A stretch of DNA of 64,000 nt, taken from NCBI GenBank assembly GCA_023079485.1, contig CM041083.1, positions 106,469,054-106,533,053 on the forward strand, given 5' to 3'. The translations under genes were made by a program, and so were the position numbers. The notes under the pieces were generated by a model. It was given only the letters and a program-made list of their open reading frames with translations, did not search any database and was not told where the DNA came from. Positions within the stretch are counted from its first letter, which is position 1. Each line of letters starts with the position of its first letter. This document shows, piece by piece, positions 60,649 through 64,000 of the stretch. The stretch comes from Archilochus colubris. Lineage: Eukaryota; Chordata; Aves; Apodiformes; Trochilidae.

Positions 60649-62396
60649 TACATACATACATATACACCCATACATTGTAAGACCAGAAGACACCACCACT
60701 GTGAGACTGATTTTACAGAGCAAGTCATAGGACATTCCCAGATTAATTCTTGAATAAGAGCATATATTTTATAAAAACATTATACTATGACAGAAAACTC
60801 TAGTGATGCAAAATCCACCATAACCCAAGTCAGGGTGATCTAGTGATTAATTGCCTTAATTATGAAGCCCCATGACTCATTTCTAGACTAATTTTTTTCT
60901 ATGGTTGACCTCAGTGTAAAATGTAGAATGAATCCTGAGTCATGGATGTCTAAAATCACACAAGGTGATATCTTCTGTGGAAAAAATGGATTCTCTTTGA
61001 AAAAACTGAGATTTAAAATATTCTTCTGGAAATAAACCCCTGTGAATTCAGAGAGAGAAAATTTTCTTTTTCTAGTTAGAAAATGTTGTATTCCATGTAG
61101 TGAACAGCTTTGCCACAGGAGTGTGCTTAAGATAACCCACCTGGAATCTCACTGCTGCAGATGCAACCTCAGAGGCTCCTGCAGAGTGTACCCCGCAGGT
61201 GTGTACCCTGATCCATGTGGTCCTCTTTGCCACATAGGCAGGAACCACTACCAAGCCCAGCAAATGTCTGCCTGATAATTATCTTCACTGTCCCTTCTTC
61301 TGCAATATTTTCCCACATAGGTATGTGAGCATGGTGCCTGCAGGCCCTGGAAACGATGAGGGTTCCATGTAGCAAGAGGTGAGGTACCTTATTCCTGACA
61401 AAGGAGGAGATGTGGGGTGAGTCAGAAGACAGCAACAACGAAGGTGTGTTTCCTCAGTCCTGTGGATGGGTGGAGGGCAGCTAAAACCCCAGCAACCAAA
61501 ATAGGTGCAATGATGCTCTGCCCAAGAGAGCTGCTCCCACAGCTGCCCTGCAGTCACCCTGCCTGGGTCCCTGCCTGCTGACAAGAACAGGCCAGGCAAT
61601 GGAGCAAGGAAAGGTTCTCCCAGGGGCAGCCTCTGCTGCTCCCCAGGTCCCAGTGACTGATGTGGCTGGTCCTTCAAACTGATTTTGCAGCAGCACAAAG
61701 TTAAAGCCTAGAAGTTCCACTAGACAAGCTCTCTCAAACTGCAGTTTTAGCTCAAGAGTTCTCTGGTCTCCTCCTTTGAACTGGAGTCTTACTAAAGATA
61801 AGCAAGTTAGGACAGAATGGTAAGTGTGTACTGTACCATTTCACAAGTGAGAAGCCTACTCAAAGTTCTCAGTAACTATGAGTCTGATACCCTTGGACCT
61901 TCATTTATTTCACTTCAGAGGAAGGTCATCTCTGAAGTCATTGTAGAGTTAATATGTTGAAGTGGTGCACTTCAATAATAAATACTGATGTTATTGAGTA
62001 ACTTCATTTTAAATTAACCATATTTTACATATATGAAGAAATGTTATCCCTAGACTATACCTGTTTCTTACAAAAATAGCTTTCTAGTCTGCAAATTTGA
62101 TATGGACATGTTTTGCCAGAGTGCTGGTATTCTGCCACTGTACAAATCTAATTTGTGATGTGGTCTGTTTAGGTCTAATAAAATCACTTTTGTAAAGGCA
62201 CAGTGGCTCCAGCTTATCTGTAATCCTTAACGTTGAAAGACATTACGTTTATAGACTTTGATCCAGAACATTGGAGAGTATGGTACACACAGAACCCTCT
62301 CAATGCTATATCCTGTTAAAGCTGAAAAGTATTTAATATTATAATTGCTACAAATGACAGTAGAACAGTAAAGAATCTTTATTTTTTCACTGCCAA

Positions 62397-62428
62397 AATA
62401 AAAAATCCTCAAAAAAAAAAAAAAAAAA
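62397..62428 (+). other. AATAAA followed by A18 tract
   Basis: AATAAA at 62397-62402 is followed after 8 bases by 18 consecutive A (62411-62428). The arrangement resembles the end of a reverse-transcribed mRNA, but no coding sequence is recognisable upstream and the spacing is short. It may be chance in AT-rich DNA. Confidence 0.35.
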
Positions 62429-63061
62429 TTGTTGGCACTCTAGTCTGAATAGCATGACCTTTCCAGTATCATTTAAACATATTTAAAGTTCCTTGCACAA
62501 CACCACCTGAGGAGGTACAGGTTGAACACTTCAGCTTTAAAGCAAGAAAACTTTCTGATTTCAGTAGAAGTCCGTTCCTATCAACATATGTGAAATAAGT
62601 CTGATTCTTGAGTTAGGTTGCCTAGAAACTTTGACCTACAGCCCTACTGTTACACCAGTGAAAGTAGTGGAAAATCTGCTCCTCTTTTCCATGAGCACAG
62701 CTTCAGCCCCCAGCAGCTGGGAAATAAATGTCTGCACAACATTCCAGGATCGCTGAAGGGCCTCTAGTGGCAAACACTCGGGCCAGAGCAGCAAGCAGGG
62801 TGTTGTGCAGAGCAGTTCTGCAGTGCTTGGCTTTTCTCTTATTTAGCCACACTGTGATGGTTCTTTACACTAGATTCAGTTCAGATAAATCCTTTCTTCA
62901 AGGGCAGCTCTCCAATATCACAGTTATATATCAAGTGAGAACTCAGATGGCTTTCAATATTCACTCTAGAAACAGTGAAAATACCTAGAAGGGTGATTCG
63001 GGGAGATTCTATCTTGTAGTGTGCAAAAGAAAACTTTTGTTGCAAAACATGGGGTTTTTTT

Positions 63062-63153
63062 ATAGTTATACTCTAAAATCTAATAATAGTTATAAATCTA
63101 ATAGTTATAAATCTAATAGTTATACTCTAAAATCTAAAATCTAGAAATCTAAT
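63062..63153. repeat. Minisatellite of ATAGTTATAAATCTA and related units
   Basis: Two 15-bp units (AGTTATAAATCTAAT) lie between two copies of a related block with ATAGTTATACTCTAAAATCT, followed by shorter AAATCTA units. The structure suggests stepwise slippage and unequal duplication. Confidence 0.85.
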
Positions 63154-63719
63154 ATATTGATATATGCATGGCCAAAGAATTTGCTGCAGTTTCGTTTTTT
63201 AAGGAATGACCGTCAAAACAGATAATTTTGTAATAAACATTCACATGCTTTAATTTTGCAAACTGTCCTTAGAATATGAGTAGAATTTGAACAGAGGCAG
63301 CACTACCCTCCTGAACATGTCCGAAGAATGGAGCAGCAGATGTCAGGAATCTGAATATTTAACTTATTTCAGTGGTCAAAGAACTCTGAAGCCTAAAGAG
63401 GGAGGACCAGACTGTCCCTCAAACTCTCAGGTGTTTGACTGCAGATCATTTCTGCAGCAGTAGAAAATTAATATGCCTCTGCTTGTGACACCTGCCCAGC
63501 CCTCAAAGGCCACTTGTTTCCTGCCAACTTTTCCAAAACTTGTTTTCTTCCAAAATGGTTCCTGCCAATAACCTGTTCAATGCTGTTAACATCTTCAATA
63601 TATTGAAAGCTGAAATGAATTTAAACATAAAATTAACATGATATGCAAATACAGGTGCTGTTATGTGTATACATGCATTTACCCATTCCATTTCATCAAA
63701 TTCTTTTTTCCTCTCAGTT

Positions 63720-63734
63720 AAAAAAAAAAAAAAG
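63720..63734. repeat. Poly(A) tract, 15 bp
   Basis: Uninterrupted A15 after CTCTCAGTT. Confidence 0.85.
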
Positions 63735-64000
63735 CTGTTACTGTATTTTCAGCCTGTGTCTTATGTCATATATTCACATCTTTTGAGCCCAGCCTGCCAA
63801 AGAACCCATGGCAGAACCTTTTCCCCTAGGTGAAAGTGGCAGACCATCACACATAGATCTGACTTTTAGGTGTGGAGAATGCGGATTTCTCATACATCTA
63901 TAATGGCATTTTCTTACCAAGCATCAGGACTGGACAGCATTATTCAGGACTGTGACCTCCAGTTACTCACTGGTGTCTAATGCACAAGGAAGTATGAGAG

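Larger units (their letters stand above)
59988..64000. other. Final stretch without a recognised gene
   Basis: AT-rich except for a GC-richer part at about 61100-61720, whose minus-strand frames (137 codons at 61285-61698 and shorter ones) show no known domain. It contains a 44-bp tandem duplication (60561-60648), TACA-type repeats after it, AATAAA plus A18 near 62400, a minisatellite at 63062-63153 and A15 at 63720-63734. Confidence 0.5.

Noticed and set aside
1..64000. CRISPR arrays, bacterial operons, riboswitches or rRNA genes
   Set aside because: No spaced direct repeats of CRISPR type, no dense coding, and the retroelements show a vertebrate nuclear genome.

Overview
The window looks like AT-rich, gene-poor nuclear DNA from a bird. 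The host call rests on the repeats: ten 3'-anchored pieces of the avian LINE family CR1, several still ending in the ATTCTATG-type octamer tail, plus avian-type endogenous retrovirus LTRs and remnants of old amniote-wide repeats. The exact species cannot be read from the sequence. I found no host protein-coding exon, RNA gene, CRISPR array, operon or origin that I can support. The open frames are short, AT-rich and unrecognisable, except those inside CR1 copies, in an LTR fragment or in a pentamer microsatellite.

Layout. 1-7.5 kb: single-copy-like DNA with a 778-bp solo LTR at 2032-2809 flanked by a perfect 6-bp duplication, and a pair of back-to-back hairpins at 4767-4817. 7.5-9 kb: two small CR1 tails in opposite orientations. 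9-18.3 kb: no recognised element apart from A-tracts and two perfect hairpins. 18.3-19.6 kb: the best-preserved CR1, minus strand, with reverse transcriptase motifs intact but split by one frameshift. 19.6-31.9 kb: nothing recognised except a palindrome at 22267 and a phased TTGCAAAT cluster at 24007. 31.9-32.2 kb: a clean 323-bp solo LTR with a perfect 6-bp duplication. 33.5-41.8 kb: four CR1 fragments, a long TA array, and a 93-bp inverted duplication (97% identical arms, 169-bp spacer) at 38096-38450. 42-48 kb: a 22-bp minisatellite, long T and A tracts and an ancient amniote repeat at about 44.4 kb. 48.2-50.6 kb: an old plus-strand CR1 interrupted by a younger CR1 tail. 50.6-58 kb: a second ancient repeat and a decayed internal CR1 piece. 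58-60 kb: a GC-richer block, a roughly 190-bp GGAGA array, a CR1 tail and an ERVL-type LTR fragment. 60-64 kb: a perfect 44-bp tandem duplication and a 15-bp minisatellite.

The window therefore reads as an intergenic stretch or large intron shaped by CR1 retroposition, retroviral insertion followed by LTR-LTR recombination, and local replication errors. I did not find a new genetic system. The least explained structure is the 93-bp inverted duplication at 38 kb. All family assignments come from recognition by eye, without database searches.
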